A stretch of 64,000 nucleotides of DNA from Timaviella obliquedivisa GSE-PSE-MK23-08B (GCA_019358855.1 JAHHII010000002.1:456448-520447); one strand, 5' to 3'. Shown: positions 17,449 to 27,191, numbered from the stretch's first letter. Notes: a model not told the origin generated them from the sequence alone. A program made the numbers and translations.

Positions 17449-20400
17449 ATGAAATTAGAGCCAGTTGCGATTATTGGAATTGGGTGTCGTTTCCCAGGTG
17501 CTAATAATCCAGAAGCCTTCTGGCAATTGTTGCGCAATGGGGTAGATGCCATTACCGAAATACCCTGCGATCGCTGGGACAATACTCGTTTTTATGATCC
17601 TGACCCAACCCAACCCAATAAAACAAATCAGCGCTGGGGCGGGTTTCTAGATCAAGTAGATCAGTTTGACCCACAATTTTTTGGCATTGCCCCACGGGAG
17701 GCAAGCAGCATTGACCCGCAGCAACGCATCATTCTAGAGGTCGCTTGGGAAGCGCTGGAAGATGCGGGGCAGGTGCCAGGAGAATTAGCAGGTTCGCAAA
17801 CAGGGGTTTTTGTCGGTATTGGGACGCACGATTACTCAGTGATGCTGTGGCAAAACCCGGTGAATGATCCGTATGCAACCACGGGAACAGGGAATTGCAT
17901 TGCCGCTAATCGGATTTCCTATGCGCTGGATTTGCGGGGTCCTAGTCTGGCGATCGACACGGCTTGTTCTTCGTCTTTAGTTTCAGTGCATTTGGCTTGT
18001 CAGAGTCTTTGGCAGGGAGAATCAACGCTAGCGTTGGCGGGAGGTGTCAACGTATTGCTGCTACCGACAGCAATGGTAGGCTTCACAAAAAGCGGTTTGA
18101 TGGCTGCTGATGGGCGTTGTAAAACCTTTGATGCGGCGGCAGATGGCTATGTGCGTAGTGAAGGGGCGGGTATAGTCGTGCTGAAGCCTTTGAAACAAGC
18201 GAAACGAGAGGGCGATCGCATTTATGCAGTCATTCGCGGAGGAGCAGTCAATCAAGATGGGCGCAGCAATGGGCTAACGGCTCCCAACCCGCAGGCGCAG
18301 GAGGCAGTGTTGCGGCGCGCCTATGCCCAGGCGGGTGTATCGCCGGGACAAGTGCGGTATGTGGAGGTGCATGGCACGGGCACAAAATTGGGCGACCCGA
18401 TGGAGTTGAAGGCGCTGGGGACGGTGTTGGCGGAAGGTCGTCCGCTAGGACAGATTTGCGCGATCGGTTCAGTGAAGACCAACATTGGGCATACCGAGAC
18501 AGCAGCGGGAATTGCGGGGTTGATTAAGGTAGCATTGGCATTACAGCATCGAGAGTTACCGCCGAGCTTGCATTTCCGTCAGCCCAATCCCTATATTGAT
18601 TTTCAGAGGCTGTCTGTGCGAGTGCAGGAAAGGCTAGAGAAGCTGGAGGGAGAGGCGATCGCAGGAGTCAGTGCTTTTGGCTTTGGCGGCACCAACGCCC
18701 ATATTATTTTGGAATCTGTCCCTTCACGAAGAATCCGCACGCCTAAGAAAAAGCAACCAGTACAAGAACTACATTTACTGACGTTGTCTGCTAAAACAGA
18801 ACAGGCTTTGCATGATATAGCAACACAACTTCAGGTATTTTTAGAAGAGCATTCTGAATGTTTATTAACAGATGTTTGCTACACAGCAAATGTCGGGCGA
18901 TCGCATTTCTCCCATCGTCTTGCCATCATTGCCGAGTCGTTAGAATCGCTACGTCATCAACTTTACATATTCACAACGAATACTAGACAGATACCAACCA
19001 GGAAACCACCAATTCGACAGGCGAATCGCAACCCTCAACTCGCCGAAATTGATTGGCAACTGCCTCAAGAAACCTTACTTCAGCAAGTAGCAGAACGCTA
19101 TGTTCAAGGCGAAAAGATTGACTGGGCAACATTTTATCAGGCAAAGTTTTATCAAGGGGAGCGCGATCGCTTCGAGATGCCCGTAAGGGGTCGCCTCATT
19201 TCTCTACCCACTTATCCTTTTCAGCGTCAGCGGTTTTGGGCAGAGGGAGCAAAGTTAGCTATACCGCAACCGCCAGAAGTACACCCACTTTTAGGACAAC
19301 GCTTGCAGTTAGCAGGGGTGACAGAGGTACGTTTTCAAGTGCAAATCCACCCTCAAAGTTATCTAAAAGATCACTGCATTTTCGGTCAGCCGATTTTCCC
19401 AGCAGCAGCCTATCTAAAAATGCTGCGAACGGCGGGGGCACAAGTCATGCTTGATCCGCAGGTACAACAATTTAGAATTGAGCGATCGCTACCCCTGATC
19501 GAAACCCAAATTCTTCAAATTGTTCTAAAACCCGAGAAAGATTATTACATTGCCCAAATCTTTCGACGGGTATCTGATGAATCTTGGACGTTACAAGCCT
19601 CTGCACAAATTAATCATGCAGAACGTCGTGAACCCGTTCACAGCCCTTTTCACTTAAACGTGCAGCAGTTCATCACTTCGCAAGTGACAAAAGATATCTT
19701 CTCTATAGTAGAGAAAGAGTGGCGATCGATTCCTGTGGATGAGTTTTATCGCCAGCTTCAAGATCAAGGACTAGAGTATGGTGCAAATTTTCAGGGCATT
19801 CAGAACCTTTGGCAAGGAGAAGACCAGGCGATCGCCCAAATCCAGCTTTCCAAAGATCTACAAACTCATCTTTACAAACTTCACCCGAGTTTATTAGATG
19901 CTGGCTTTCAAACTTTAGGCGCTTTACTCTCTGAGTCTTATTTACCAGTAGGATGCGATCGCTTTCAGGTGTTTCAAACTTTGGGCGATCGGGTATGGAG
20001 CCATGTGCAGATTACTTCTAGAAATGCCCAACAGGTTCAGGCGAATATCTCTTTGATGGATGATGATGGGGCGATCGTGGCTGAAGTTATAAATCTATCG
20101 TTACGGGTAGCAAGTCCTTCTGCTTACCCTCTTCCTGAACAAAAGAATGAACGACAGAGTGAACAAGAATATGAACAACACAGCGAATGGCTCTATAAAG
20201 TAAATTGGCAGCCCAAAAATTTGGAAACACAATCGAGTGTAGAACAGAAGGATTGGCTAATTTTTGCAGATCGAGAGGGGTTAGGGATATTGCTGGCAAA
20301 GCAGTTGGAGATGAGAGGCGATCGCTGTACGCTAGTTTTTTCTGAACAAGTTGACCTGACCCAACCAGAGGATTTTCGGGCATGGGTGAATCAGAGAATT

Positions 20401-23400
20401 GCACAGAATATTATTTATCTATGGAGTCTAGAAGAAGCTGAAAACCTCGATCTGTATTCCTTGCAAAATGCACAGATCCAGGGCTGTGCAGGAGTGCTGC
20501 ATCTGGTTCAAGCCTTGGCAGAATCGTCTGCTCGTCTCTGGCTGGTTACTCGTGCAACTCAGGCGATCGGTTCACACGCGCAGCAATTACATCAGTCTTC
20601 ACTCTGGGGTTTGGCGCAAGTAATACGCGCAGAATATCCTAATTTATACTGCGTATCGATTGATCTAGACATGAAGGGTAATGATCTACAGATATTGCAA
20701 CAGGAACTAGATAGTACGCAATTAGAGGAACAAATTGCGTACCGTAGAGAAAATGCTTCACAGAACGCGAAAGCAGAACGATATGTGGCTCGGTTAATAC
20801 CTTACACTAAGCCCTCTATTCCCCCAGAATCCTTTCGTCTTCAGGGTTCTGGAACTTTAGATAATTTGGTTCTGGCTCCCTACCCTCGGCGCACTCCTGC
20901 GCCCCATGAAGTCGAAATTCAGGTCTGTGCAGCAGGCGTTAATTTTCGAGATGTGCTGAATGCATTAGGAATGCTAGATCAATGTTTATCGAAGGACTTG
21001 CAGGGAGAAGCAACCTCCATCCCTTTTGGTGGCGAGTGTGCTGGGCGAATTATCACGATTGGGCAAGCGGTAAGAGGACTGTGCGTTGGGGATGAAGTGA
21101 TAGCGGCACAGGCGATCGGTAGTTTAGGCAGTTTTGTTACCGTGGATGCCAGGTTTGTGGCGCAGAAGCCAAAGGAGATAAGTTTTGTTGAGGCAGCAAC
21201 GATTCCGATCGCGTTTTTGACAGCAGATTATGGGTTAAAGCTAGCAAAGCTAAAGAAGGGCGATCGCATTTTGATTCACTCAGCAGCGGGTGGAGTGGGG
21301 CAAGCTGCTGTTCAAATTGCGCAACAGGTGGGGGCAGAAATATACGCCACTGCTAGCCCTGCAAAATGGCAGTTTCTCAAATCTCAAGGGATTCAGCACG
21401 TTATGAATTCTCGAACGTTAGAGTTTGCCCAAGACATTAAAACATTGACTCAAGGCAAAGGAGTTAATGTGGTTTTTAATAGCCTAAACGGAGATTTTAT
21501 TCCCCGTAGTTTAGAGGCGCTGGCTCCAGGTGGACGGTTTGTAGAGATTGGCAAAATCGGCATTTGGACGGCTCAACAAATGCATAAGATTCGGAGTGAT
21601 GTAGCGTATCTTCCCTTCGATTTGCTCGATATTTCTAACCAAAAACCTAGTCTAATGAGTGACTTATTGCAGACGCTTTTACCCAGGTTTCAGCAGGACT
21701 TAAAGCCCTTACCTTACACTGTTTTTTCGATTACAGAAGCTGCCAGCGCATTTCGGTATATGGCACAAGCTCAGCATTGGGGGAAAGTCGTGATATCTTT
21801 TCCTAACCCATTTGTGACGCATGAGAATGCCAGCTATTTAATTACGGGCGGTGTGGGCGTACTAGGACTTGAGGCTGCAAAATGGTTAGTGGAAAGAGGT
21901 GCAAAACATCTGATCTTGACCTGGCATAAGAATTTTTCGGAGTCAGCAAAATTAACGATCGCCCAACTCGAAAAATCTGGAGCAGTCGTGCAGGTTATTC
22001 AAGCAAATGTAGTAGACCAGGAGGCGATCGCGGCTGTTCTCAAGCCCTCTAATTTACCGCCGCTTCGAGGCATCATCCATGCGGCTGGCTCATTAGATGA
22101 TGGCGCACTGACAAGACTCACCTGGCAGCGCTTTCAGCAAGTCATGGCTCCCAAAGTTTTTGGCGCTTGGAACTTACACCAATTAACTCAGCATTTACCG
22201 TTAGATTTCTTCGTTTGTTTTTCATCGGCAGCAGCGTTGCTAGGTTCGCCAGGGCAAGGCAACTATGCGGCTGCAAACGCTTTTTTAGATGCACTGATGC
22301 ACGAGCGCCGACGTTTAGGATTGCCAGGATTGAGCGTTAACTGGAGTGCTTGGTCGGAGGGAATGGCGACTAGGGTAGGACAGAAAAAGCTAGCAGCGAG
22401 GGGAATCGGGTCGATTACACCTTCTCAAGGCTTCCAGATTCTGGAGAACTTGCTAGAAGAGGATGCGACACAAGTAGCGGTTTTGCCGATCGATTGGGCA
22501 GTGTTTGGAGCACAAATTTCAGGGCGAAAATTGGCTTTTTTAAATGAGATTTTGAAGCCACATAAGGCTTTACTGGGGCTAGAAGCGAGTCATCAGTCTC
22601 TGCTGCACTTAGAGAATAGCGCTGATTTGACGGAGAAAATTCAGGGGCAAGTTGCAAAAATTCTTGGCTTTTCTGCATCTCAACAGGTTGATCTGCATCA
22701 GAAGTTCGATGACATGGGAATGGATTCTTTGATGGCTGTAGAATTATCTAACTATGTTCGGACTTTGTTGGGCAGCGCGGTGCCGCTAGATTTGGCATTC
22801 GAGTATCCGACGATCGCATTACTAGTTGATTATTTGTTTCAGCAAGGATATACCCATAGAGCGCTTCAGGCTCCAAACCGTACCAATGGAAGTAATGGAA
22901 AATCACAAGACTCTTCACCAGATCCTGTACCAGATGTACCCTTAGAGTTTTACCAGTTCAGTCGATCGCCAGAATATCTTAATATGCAGTCCTATCTTCA
23001 AGAAGTTGGGAAAGCGGGTAATCCTTTTTTTACAGTTCATGATGGTGTCGCTGGAGATATTATTCAAACAAACGGAAAAGAACTGATTAACTATGCTAGC
23101 TATAACTATTTAGGAATGTCGGGTCATGCTAAGGTTAACGCCGTAACAAAGGCAGCGATCGATCGCTATGGCACTTCTGTATCAGCAAGTCGCGTCGTAT
23201 CAGGAGAACGTTTTTTACATCGAGAGTTAGAGCAAGAAATTGCGGATTTTTTAGGTGCAGAAGAAACCATTGTTTATGTGGGAGGACACACCACAAACAC
23301 CACTACGATCGGGCATTTGTTTGGAAAATCTGACCTGATTTTGTACGATGCGTTAAGCCATAACAGCATTCGTCAAGGATGTGCTTTATCAAACGCTGCT

Positions 23401-24150
23401 GCAATTGAGTTTCCTCATAATGATTGGCGATCGCTCGAGCTTTTGCTGTCGCAACAGCGCAGACATTACGAGAAAGTTTTAATCGCCATTGAGGGCATCT
23501 ATAGCACCGATGGCGACATTGCCCCTCTACCCGAAATCGTCAGAATTAAAAACCGCCACAAAGCGTTTTTACTAGTCGATGAAGCCCATTCTATTGGGGT
23601 GTTGGGCAAACATGGGCGCGGCATTGGCGAATACTTCGGCGTTCCTGGCAACCAGGTTGATTTGTGGATGGGCACGCTAAGTAAATCGTTTGCAAGCTGC
23701 GGTGGTTACATCGCGGGATGTCGAGCATTAGTAGAATATCTTAAATACACTGCACCAGGATTTGTGTTTAGCGTGGGGATGTCGCCTCCCAACACAGCTT
23801 CGGCTTTAGCAGCGCTGCGGCAACTTAAAGCTGAACCGGAACGAGTGACACAACTGCATGAGCGATCGGCGCTATTTCTCAAGCTGGCAAAAAAGCGAGG
23901 ACTCAATACAGGAATGAGCCAAAATTCTCCGGTGATTCCAATCATTGTAGGCGAAGCAGAAAAGGCGATCGCCCTCTCTCAAAATCTGGCGCAACGCGGC
24001 ATTAATGCCCAGCCAATGATTCATCCTTCAGTGCCCCACAATGCAGCACGTTTACGCTTTTTCATCTCTTGTACTCACACAGAAGAACAGATTCGTCTTA
24101 CAGTAGAAACGCTTGCTGAGGCGATCGCCCAGATCGAGGCAGCGGTTTAA
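17449..24150 (+). CDS. Reducing type I PKS without AT, fused to alpha-oxoamine synthase (KS-DH-ER-KR-ACP-AONS)
   Basis: A 2,233-residue megasynthase if started at ATG 17449; an in-frame TTG at 17431 adds six residues. KS about 2-420 with DTACSSS (Cys173), HGTGTKLGDP and the NIGHTE histidine. From 430 to 600 only the flanking linkers of an acyltransferase remain and no GHSxG motif is present, so malonyl loading must come in trans. DH about 611-890 with His642 in HxxxGxxxxP and Asp823-equivalent Asp817. A structural KR half is at 890-1135, ER about 1138-1450 (AAGGVGQAAVQIA), KR 1458-1690 with Tyr1606 and an LDD fingerprint of B-type stereochemistry. ACP Ser1760 lies in GMDSLMAVEL. From 1833 on is a PLP-dependent alpha-oxoamine synthase with DEAHS and Lys2079 (GTLSKSFASCGGY). 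That enzyme class condenses an acyl thioester with an amino acid and loses CO2, releasing an alpha-amino ketone. Confidence 0.9.
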   Translation: MKLEPVAIIGIGCRFPGANNPEAFWQLLRNGVDAITEIPCDRWDNTRFYDPDPTQPNKTNQRWGGFLDQVDQFDPQFFGIAPREASSIDPQQRIILEVAWEALEDAGQVPGELAGSQTGVFVGIGTHDYSVMLWQNPVNDPYATTGTGNCIAANRISYALDLRGPSLAIDTACSSSLVSVHLACQSLWQGESTLALAGGVNVLLLPTAMVGFTKSGLMAADGRCKTFDAAADGYVRSEGAGIVVLKPLKQAKREGDRIYAVIRGGAVNQDGRSNGLTAPNPQAQEAVLRRAYAQAGVSPGQVRYVEVHGTGTKLGDPMELKALGTVLAEGRPLGQICAIGSVKTNIGHTETAAGIAGLIKVALALQHRELPPSLHFRQPNPYIDFQRLSVRVQERLEKLEGEAIAGVSAFGFGGTNAHIILESVPSRRIRTPKKKQPVQELHLLTLSAKTEQALHDIATQLQVFLEEHSECLLTDVCYTANVGRSHFSHRLAIIAESLESLRHQLYIFTTNTRQIPTRKPPIRQANRNPQLAEIDWQLPQETLLQQVAERYVQGEKIDWATFYQAKFYQGERDRFEMPVRGRLISLPTYPFQRQRFWAEGAKLAIPQPPEVHPLLGQRLQLAGVTEVRFQVQIHPQSYLKDHCIFGQPIFPAAAYLKMLRTAGAQVMLDPQVQQFRIERSLPLIETQILQIVLKPEKDYYIAQIFRRVSDESWTLQASAQINHAERREPVHSPFHLNVQQFITSQVTKDIFSIVEKEWRSIPVDEFYRQLQDQGLEYGANFQGIQNLWQGEDQAIAQIQLSKDLQTHLYKLHPSLLDAGFQTLGALLSESYLPVGCDRFQVFQTLGDRVWSHVQITSRNAQQVQANISLMDDDGAIVAEVINLSLRVASPSAYPLPEQKNERQSEQEYEQHSEWLYKVNWQPKNLETQSSVEQKDWLIFADREGLGILLAKQLEMRGDRCTLVFSEQVDLTQPEDFRAWVNQRIAQNIIYLWSLEEAENLDLYSLQNAQIQGCAGVLHLVQALAESSARLWLVTRATQAIGSHAQQLHQSSLWGLAQVIRAEYPNLYCVSIDLDMKGNDLQILQQELDSTQLEEQIAYRRENASQNAKAERYVARLIPYTKPSIPPESFRLQGSGTLDNLVLAPYPRRTPAPHEVEIQVCAAGVNFRDVLNALGMLDQCLSKDLQGEATSIPFGGECAGRIITIGQAVRGLCVGDEVIAAQAIGSLGSFVTVDARFVAQKPKEISFVEAATIPIAFLTADYGLKLAKLKKGDRILIHSAAGGVGQAAVQIAQQVGAEIYATASPAKWQFLKSQGIQHVMNSRTLEFAQDIKTLTQGKGVNVVFNSLNGDFIPRSLEALAPGGRFVEIGKIGIWTAQQMHKIRSDVAYLPFDLLDISNQKPSLMSDLLQTLLPRFQQDLKPLPYTVFSITEAASAFRYMAQAQHWGKVVISFPNPFVTHENASYLITGGVGVLGLEAAKWLVERGAKHLILTWHKNFSESAKLTIAQLEKSGAVVQVIQANVVDQEAIAAVLKPSNLPPLRGIIHAAGSLDDGALTRLTWQRFQQVMAPKVFGAWNLHQLTQHLPLDFFVCFSSAAALLGSPGQGNYAAANAFLDALMHERRRLGLPGLSVNWSAWSEGMATRVGQKKLAARGIGSITPSQGFQILENLLEEDATQVAVLPIDWAVFGAQISGRKLAFLNEILKPHKALLGLEASHQSLLHLENSADLTEKIQGQVAKILGFSASQQVDLHQKFDDMGMDSLMAVELSNYVRTLLGSAVPLDLAFEYPTIALLVDYLFQQGYTHRALQAPNRTNGSNGKSQDSSPDPVPDVPLEFYQFSRSPEYLNMQSYLQEVGKAGNPFFTVHDGVAGDIIQTNGKELINYASYNYLGMSGHAKVNAVTKAAIDRYGTSVSASRVVSGERFLHRELEQEIADFLGAEETIVYVGGHTTNTTTIGHLFGKSDLILYDALSHNSIRQGCALSNAAAIEFPHNDWRSLELLLSQQRRHYEKVLIAIEGIYSTDGDIAPLPEIVRIKNRHKAFLLVDEAHSIGVLGKHGRGIGEYFGVPGNQVDLWMGTLSKSFASCGGYIAGCRALVEYLKYTAPGFVFSVGMSPPNTASALAALRQLKAEPERVTQLHERSALFLKLAKKRGLNTGMSQNSPVIPIIVGEAEKAIALSQNLAQRGINAQPMIHPSVPHNAARLRFFISCTHTEEQIRLTVETLAEAIAQIEAAV
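19163..19195 (+). repeat. 33-bp dispersed repeat, copy 2 (inside the PKS)
   Basis: The copy begins GCGATCGCTTCGAGATGCCC and ends GTAAGGGGTCGCC. It is in frame in the post-AT linker, just before the conserved ISLPTYPFQRQRFW segment, and encodes approximately RDRFEMPVRGR. Confidence 0.8.
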
Positions 24151-24173
24151 GCGTAAACTTCAGGAATTCTCTT

Positions 24174-24989
24174 ATGGCTTTTAACCAACAACACGCCGTT
24201 ATTACAGGCGGTTCCAGTGGCATCGGCAAGGCTACTGCTCAGTTGCTAGCCAGCCAGGGTGCAAATATTTCTATCATTGCTCGAAACCTAGCAAAATTAG
24301 AAGCCGCGAAGACTGAGATTGTCAGTGCTTTTCCTCACTCAAACGTCTTAACTTTTACAGCAGATGTTTCCGATCGCGCTCAAGCAGAACAGGCAATTAC
24401 AGCCGCGATCGCCCAACAAGGCGCACCCGATATCCTCGTTACTTCCGCCGGAATTGCCCATCCTGGCTACTTTCAAGAGCTTCCTATCGAAATTTTTGAA
24501 CGCACGATGGCGATTAATTATTTTGGAACGCTCTATTGCATTAAAGCGGCTCTGCCTGCCATGGAGCAACGACGGCAGGGATCGGTTGTGCTGATTTCGT
24601 CTGGGGCAGGATTAATCGGTCTCTATGGCTACACGCCTTACAGCCCCAGCAAGTTTGCCCTGCGAGGCTTGGCGGAGTCTTTGCGGGGAGAACTGAAGGT
24701 TTTGGGTATCCATGTGGCGATCGCTTATCCACCTGACACCGACACGCCACAGCTTGCTGAAGAAAAAAAAACCAAGCCACTCGAAACCCAGAAAATCACT
24801 GCATCGGCAGAAACTTGGAGCGCAGAAAATGTTGCGATCGCCATTGTTAAAGGAATTGAGAAAAAGCAATTTGCGATCGCCCCTGGCACTGAAATGAGCA
24901 TTTTACACAAGCTGAGTAGTCTTATTAACCCAGTCCTGAACTGGCAATTTGATCAAATTGTAGCTAAGGTTCGTGCAGGTAAAAAATAA
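24174..24989 (+). CDS. 3-ketodihydrosphingosine reductase-like SDR
   Basis: The 271-residue short-chain dehydrogenase has the NADP(H) motif TGGSSGIG at residue 11 and the catalytic Ser plus YSPSK. Three stretches are those of eukaryotic KDSR (FVT1/Tsc10): YSPSKFALRGLAE, AYPPDTDTPQLAEEKKTKPL and LETQKI. The PPDTDTP signature is seldom seen in other SDR families. KDSR reduces 3-ketosphinganine to sphinganine. It starts 23 bases after the PKS-oxoamine synthase with AGGA upstream of ATG, so it most likely reduces the amino ketone released by that enzyme to an amino alcohol. The long C-terminal membrane tail of the animal protein is not present. Confidence 0.85.
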   Translation: MAFNQQHAVITGGSSGIGKATAQLLASQGANISIIARNLAKLEAAKTEIVSAFPHSNVLTFTADVSDRAQAEQAITAAIAQQGAPDILVTSAGIAHPGYFQELPIEIFERTMAINYFGTLYCIKAALPAMEQRRQGSVVLISSGAGLIGLYGYTPYSPSKFALRGLAESLRGELKVLGIHVAIAYPPDTDTPQLAEEKKTKPLETQKITASAETWSAENVAIAIVKGIEKKQFAIAPGTEMSILHKLSSLINPVLNWQFDQIVAKVRAGKK

Positions 24990-26722
24990 TGATGGAAGCC
25001 CTGAAATCGGAAAAATTAGCCTTCAAACCTGGTGCCTGGTTTCCTGGTGGTTGGTTTACGTTGAGTCTAATATTTCCCCTCTACTACGGTCTGCTTTCTA
25101 TCTTCTTTGCGTTCAGTCATCCATACATTATTCAAGATGATGCCCGACAACACGTTGTTTGGCTCCAGCGCTTCATTCATCCACAGCTTTTTCCGAGTGA
25201 CGTGATTGCAGATTATTACCGAGCGATCGCCCCTGTAGGATATACCACATTCTATGCATTCTTTGCAAAGCTCGGTATTGAACCCCTCTTACTGGCTAAA
25301 GTCATTCCGCTCTTCATTGGCTTAATCACGAGTATTTATGGATTCAAGTTATTCTTACAAATTTTGCCCATTCCATCCGCAGCCTTTTTGAGTACATTAA
25401 TTCTTAATCAAACTATCTGGCTCAAAGATGATGTTATTTCTGCTAGTCCTAGAGCGTTTTTATATCCTCTTTTTGCCGCTTTTTTATATTTTTTGGTCAA
25501 ACGCTCCACTGTTCCCTGTCTGATTACCATTCTGTTTCAAGGATTGCTATTTCCTCAGATCGCTTTTGTTTACTTAGGCGTTCTCACTGTTCGCTTATTT
25601 CAATGGCGCGATCGCTCCTTGCAGCTTTCTCAAAATCGTCAAGATTACCTAATATGGGGCTGGGGATTGGCGATCGCCCTAGCCGTTATTTTGCCCTTCT
25701 CATATCACCTAGCAGAGCTAGGAGCTACCTTTACCGTCGAGCAAATGAAAGCGATGCCAGAGTTTGGCACCCAGGGAAGAACCCGTTACTTTGGCGTGAG
25801 TCTGTTTGATTTTGTGATGAATGGGTCTAGCGGTATTCGTCCGCCCTTGCTGCCGCTGGTCATTTGGACAAGCTTAGGACTGCCGTTTCTGTTGAAATCT
25901 CAGCATTCGGTAAGCCGATTGATAACCCCAAAAATTAAGGTTCTGGCACAGATCTTAATAGCTTCATTGGGCTTATTTCTGTTAGCGCATCTTTTATTAC
26001 CCAAGCTTTATTACCCTAATCGATACACCTATCACAGCTTGCGTTTTGTCATGGCGATCGCCGCTAGTATCGTCTTATTTGCTTGGCTCAAATCCGCTCA
26101 ACTGTGGCTCACTCGAAGGCTATCTTCAAACAAAGACGCATTCACTCTTAAAGAAACGTGCTTAACAGGTTTAGCAGGATTGTTTATTGCGGCAAGCGTC
26201 TTAATTCCGGCAACGCCCGCGTTGGTATTTTTGGTAGAGTCTTGGAATGTTGGTAGCAATCCCGCAATTTACGAATTTTTAGCCGCTCAACCCAAAGACA
26301 TTTTAATTGCATCTTTAGACGACGAAGCCGATAACATTCCAGCATTTGCCCAGCGATCGGTTCTAGTCAGTGGTGAGTTTGCTTTTGCGTTCCACGTCAA
26401 TTATTATAGCGAAATGAAACAACGGGCAGAAGCAACGCTTAAGGCAGAATATAGCCCAAACTTGTCAGACGTGCAGCGTTTTATTCAACACTATGGTATC
26501 GATTTCTTTCTAGTCCACAAAGACTTTTTAAAACCTGAATATTTGTTGAGTAAAGTTTGGCTGGTCAATAGCTCTTTTCAAAATCAAGTGTTTGCCGCTG
26601 CTACCCACCTCCAAACAGGTAAAGCCCCTGCGCTGGCTGGAGCGTTGGAGCAGTGCGCGATCGCCACCACCGAGACTTTGCTGCTGCTAGATGCCCAGTG
26701 CGTTGGGTCAAGCAGCCTCTAA
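24989..26722 (+). CDS. Polytopic membrane protein, GT-C glycosyltransferase candidate
   Basis: The 577-residue protein has about 10-12 hydrophobic helices. Directly after the first helix comes IIQDDARQHVVWLQRF, which looks like the acidic first-loop motif of GT-C glycosyltransferases that use polyprenyl-phosphate sugars on the outer face. A soluble C-terminal domain (about 430-577) follows the last helices. Its ATG overlaps the SDR stop (TAATG), so the two are translationally coupled. The context suggests that it glycosylates the amino alcohol product. The family is not one I can name with certainty, and an O-antigen-ligase or flippase role cannot be excluded. Confidence 0.55.
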   Translation: MMEALKSEKLAFKPGAWFPGGWFTLSLIFPLYYGLLSIFFAFSHPYIIQDDARQHVVWLQRFIHPQLFPSDVIADYYRAIAPVGYTTFYAFFAKLGIEPLLLAKVIPLFIGLITSIYGFKLFLQILPIPSAAFLSTLILNQTIWLKDDVISASPRAFLYPLFAAFLYFLVKRSTVPCLITILFQGLLFPQIAFVYLGVLTVRLFQWRDRSLQLSQNRQDYLIWGWGLAIALAVILPFSYHLAELGATFTVEQMKAMPEFGTQGRTRYFGVSLFDFVMNGSSGIRPPLLPLVIWTSLGLPFLLKSQHSVSRLITPKIKVLAQILIASLGLFLLAHLLLPKLYYPNRYTYHSLRFVMAIAASIVLFAWLKSAQLWLTRRLSSNKDAFTLKETCLTGLAGLFIAASVLIPATPALVFLVESWNVGSNPAIYEFLAAQPKDILIASLDDEADNIPAFAQRSVLVSGEFAFAFHVNYYSEMKQRAEATLKAEYSPNLSDVQRFIQHYGIDFFLVHKDFLKPEYLLSKVWLVNSSFQNQVFAAATHLQTGKAPALAGALEQCAIATTETLLLLDAQCVGSSSL

Positions 26723-27001
26723 TGGAGCGAGCGTTAACCCTGCGCGGCTAAGTTGCTGATGGTAAAGCTCGGCTTGCTCTTGTGGCCCGACCCAAACAAT
26801 CGCCTGTCCTTCATTGTGGATCTGGTGGGTTAGCTCCCAGGCGCGATCGCTGGTCATATCAGGGACATATTTCATCAAGCATTCTGCTACATGGGGAAAT
26901 GTATTGAAATCGTCGTTCAATACAATAATTTTGTAATTGGGGTAGGTTTTGGAAACTGTTTGACTGGCTTTGTCAGGGGCAAGAGTAGGCGCGGTTGCCA
27001 T
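26708..27001 (-). CDS. clpS: ATP-dependent Clp protease adaptor
   Basis: This about 97-residue protein (a start at 27034 would add 11 residues) has the ClpS core: YPNYKIIVLNDDFNTFPHVA with the N-degron-binding NDD motif, then ECLMKYVPDMTSDRAWELTH and GQAIVWVGPQEQAELYHQQL. ClpS delivers proteins with bulky N-terminal residues to ClpC/ClpP. The N-terminal extension is Thr/Ala rich. It overlaps the convergent membrane protein gene by 15 bases. No ribosome binding site decides between the two ATG codons. Confidence 0.92.
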   Translation of the reverse strand: MATAPTLAPDKASQTVSKTYPNYKIIVLNDDFNTFPHVAECLMKYVPDMTSDRAWELTHQIHNEGQAIVWVGPQEQAELYHQQLSRAGLTLAPLEAA

Positions 27002-27191
27002 AGAGTAGGGTTGGGTGAGCAGTGGCATAGGCATAACAAGGGAAGAGCTTGAGAGAAGTACAGGATGATGATTTTCTCCATTTTAACAGCTTAAACAAGT
27101 TCAGCAGATCGGGGGCGAGAACCCGCTTCTTCATGAGCAACGTCAAGGCGACAGAAATCAACTGATGGGAATCAACCTATGAGTTTGTTTG

